Below, in pieces: positions 63,231 to 64,000 of a stretch of DNA of 64,000 nucleotides. Position 1 is the stretch's first letter. Each line of letters starts with the position of its first letter. The stretch is taken from NCBI RefSeq assembly GCF_016744155.1, contig NZ_JADGEW010000006.1, forward strand, positions 1 through 64,000. The letters run 5' to 3'. The stretch comes from Amphritea sp. GTDB taxonomy: Bacteria; Pseudomonadota; Gammaproteobacteria; Pseudomonadales; Balneatricaceae. The translations under genes were made by a program, and so were the position numbers. The notes beneath the pieces were generated by a model. The model had not been told where the DNA came from and made no database searches. It saw only the letters and a program-made list of their open reading frames with translations.

Positions 63231-64000
63231 AGATATTAAGCCTGCAGTTCAAAAATCTGAACTCTCTGAAAGGCGAGTGGAAGATCGACTTCACTCAATC
63301 GCCCTTTGTGGATAACGGCCTGTTTGCGATTACCGGGCCGACCGGGGCGGGCAAAACCACCCTGCTCGATGCGATCTGTCTGGCGCTATACCATCAGACG
63401 CCCCGCTTAGGCCAGATCTCGGCGTCAACCAATGAGATTATGACCCGGGGCACCGCCGAGTGCTCCGCTGAAGTGCAGTTTGAAGTGAAAGGCAAAGCCT
63501 ATCGTGCCCACTGGAGCATGCGTCGTTCCCGAGGTAAGGCCGATGGTAATCTGCAACAGGCGGATGTCGAATTGGCTGAAGTCGCTACGGGCAATGTGCT
63601 GGCGACCCAGATAAAGCAAAAAAACGAGACGATTGAACGTATCACCGGTCTGGATTTCTCCCGTTTTACCAAATCGATGCTGCTCTCCCAGGGGGAGTTT
63701 GCTGCTTTTCTGAATGCCAAAGAAGCCGAACGAGCAGAGTTGTTAGAAGAGCTAACCGGCACCGAGATCTATGGGCAGATCTCTGAGCGGGTGCACCTGC
63801 ACTTTGCTGAGGCTAAGCAAAAGCTGGCAGAGCTGAACTCTCAGGCCAAAGGTGTGCAACTGCTCACTGATGAGGCTAAACAGCTACTCCAGGAAGAGTT
63901 AACCCAGCTTCAACAGCAACAGACTGAGCATAAGGCCAAAGTTACAGCTTCCAGTGCCCATTTAAGCTGGTGGCAACAGCAAGAGCGCGGGTTACAAGAG
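63227..64000 (+). CDS. sbcC: Exonuclease subunit SbcC, 3' end cut off by window
   Basis: Only the first 258 codons lie in the window. The N-terminal ATPase lobe has the Walker A motif ITGPTGAGKTTLLDAICLALYHQTPR (about 32-57) and the Q-loop region FSRFTKSMLLSQGEFAAFL with the following ERAELLEELTGTEIYGQIS; from about residue 190 a coiled coil begins. SbcC is an SMC-like ATPase partner of SbcD. The start overlaps the sbcD stop by 4 bases. Confidence 0.96.
   Translation, partial: MKILSLQFKNLNSLKGEWKIDFTQSPFVDNGLFAITGPTGAGKTTLLDAICLALYHQTPRLGQISASTNEIMTRGTAECSAEVQFEVKGKAYRAHWSMRRSRGKADGNLQQADVELAEVATGNVLATQIKQKNETIERITGLDFSRFTKSMLLSQGEFAAFLNAKEAERAELLEELTGTEIYGQISERVHLHFAEAKQKLAELNSQAKGVQLLTDEAKQLLQEELTQLQQQQTEHKAKVTASSAHLSWWQQQERGLQE

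Overview
The window looks like a chromosome segment of a marine-type gammaproteobacterium, probably of the Oceanospirillaceae or a relative (inference). Three things point there: the block thrS-infC-rpmI-rplT-pheS-pheT-ihfA-merR-tRNA-Pro in the order seen in Pseudomonas and its neighbours, a PA2817-type protein, and moderate base composition with Shine-Dalgarno-led genes. There is no rRNA, CRISPR array, insertion sequence, phage or integrase. Nearly everything reads as core or long-resident chromosome.

Layout. 1-3214: the end of argG with its terminator, a REC-TPR response regulator, and a small conserved protein on the minus strand. 3346-12055: a complete mevalonate pathway operon in the order HMG-CoA reductase, type 2 IPP isomerase, HMG-CoA synthase, two GHMP kinases and diphosphomevalonate decarboxylase, with DNA polymerase II (polB) attached at the 3' end. 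Its leader holds a terminator-shaped hairpin ending 16 bases before the first start codon, a candidate attenuator. 12185-17437: miscellaneous transporters, a LysR regulator, a methyltransferase and a tiny YjfB-like motility protein behind a good FliA-type promoter. 17487-21706: a PAS-GGDEF-EAL protein overlapping a dihaem cytochrome c peroxidase gene. 21847-25611: lactate-utilisation genes lutABC, divergent from a FadR-type regulator whose likely operator lies in the intergenic gap.

25786-33331: the translation and IHF block. infC appears to start at the rare codon AUC, and terminator-shaped hairpins lie before rpmI and before pheS. 33610-34823: pobA (4-hydroxybenzoate hydroxylase) broken by a one-base frameshift. 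34904-38718: rarD, a membrane Gate-domain protein, an Lrp-type regulator and a YeeE/YedE transporter. 38837-39497: five tandem tRNA genes, Glu-Gly-Glu-Gly-Glu, with two strong promoters.

39639-44144: a three-gene signalling unit of a PstS-like periplasmic protein, an outer-membrane barrel and a membrane GGDEF-EAL protein. 44203-50638: a PA2817-type gene, an operon of ABC exporter, queF, nitroreductase and thioesterase, then cyclophilin, a DUF4197 protein and cytochrome b561. 50714-54180: secreted and lipoprotein genes, a HisA of the eukaryotic (yeast HIS6) type, and an M23 peptidase. 54388-64000: a NitT/TauT-type ABC importer, an HpaD-type ring-cleavage dioxygenase, an AraC regulator, a GNAT protein, a 2-oxoglutarate dioxygenase, a TRIC-type membrane protein, and sbcD with the start of sbcC.

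The points most worth a second look are the mevalonate operon and its leader hairpin, the eukaryotic-type HisA, the three-gene GGDEF-EAL unit, and two families of intergenic repeats near 48.4 kb and 58.1 kb. All calls rest on reading the sequence and on remembered family motifs; no search was run.
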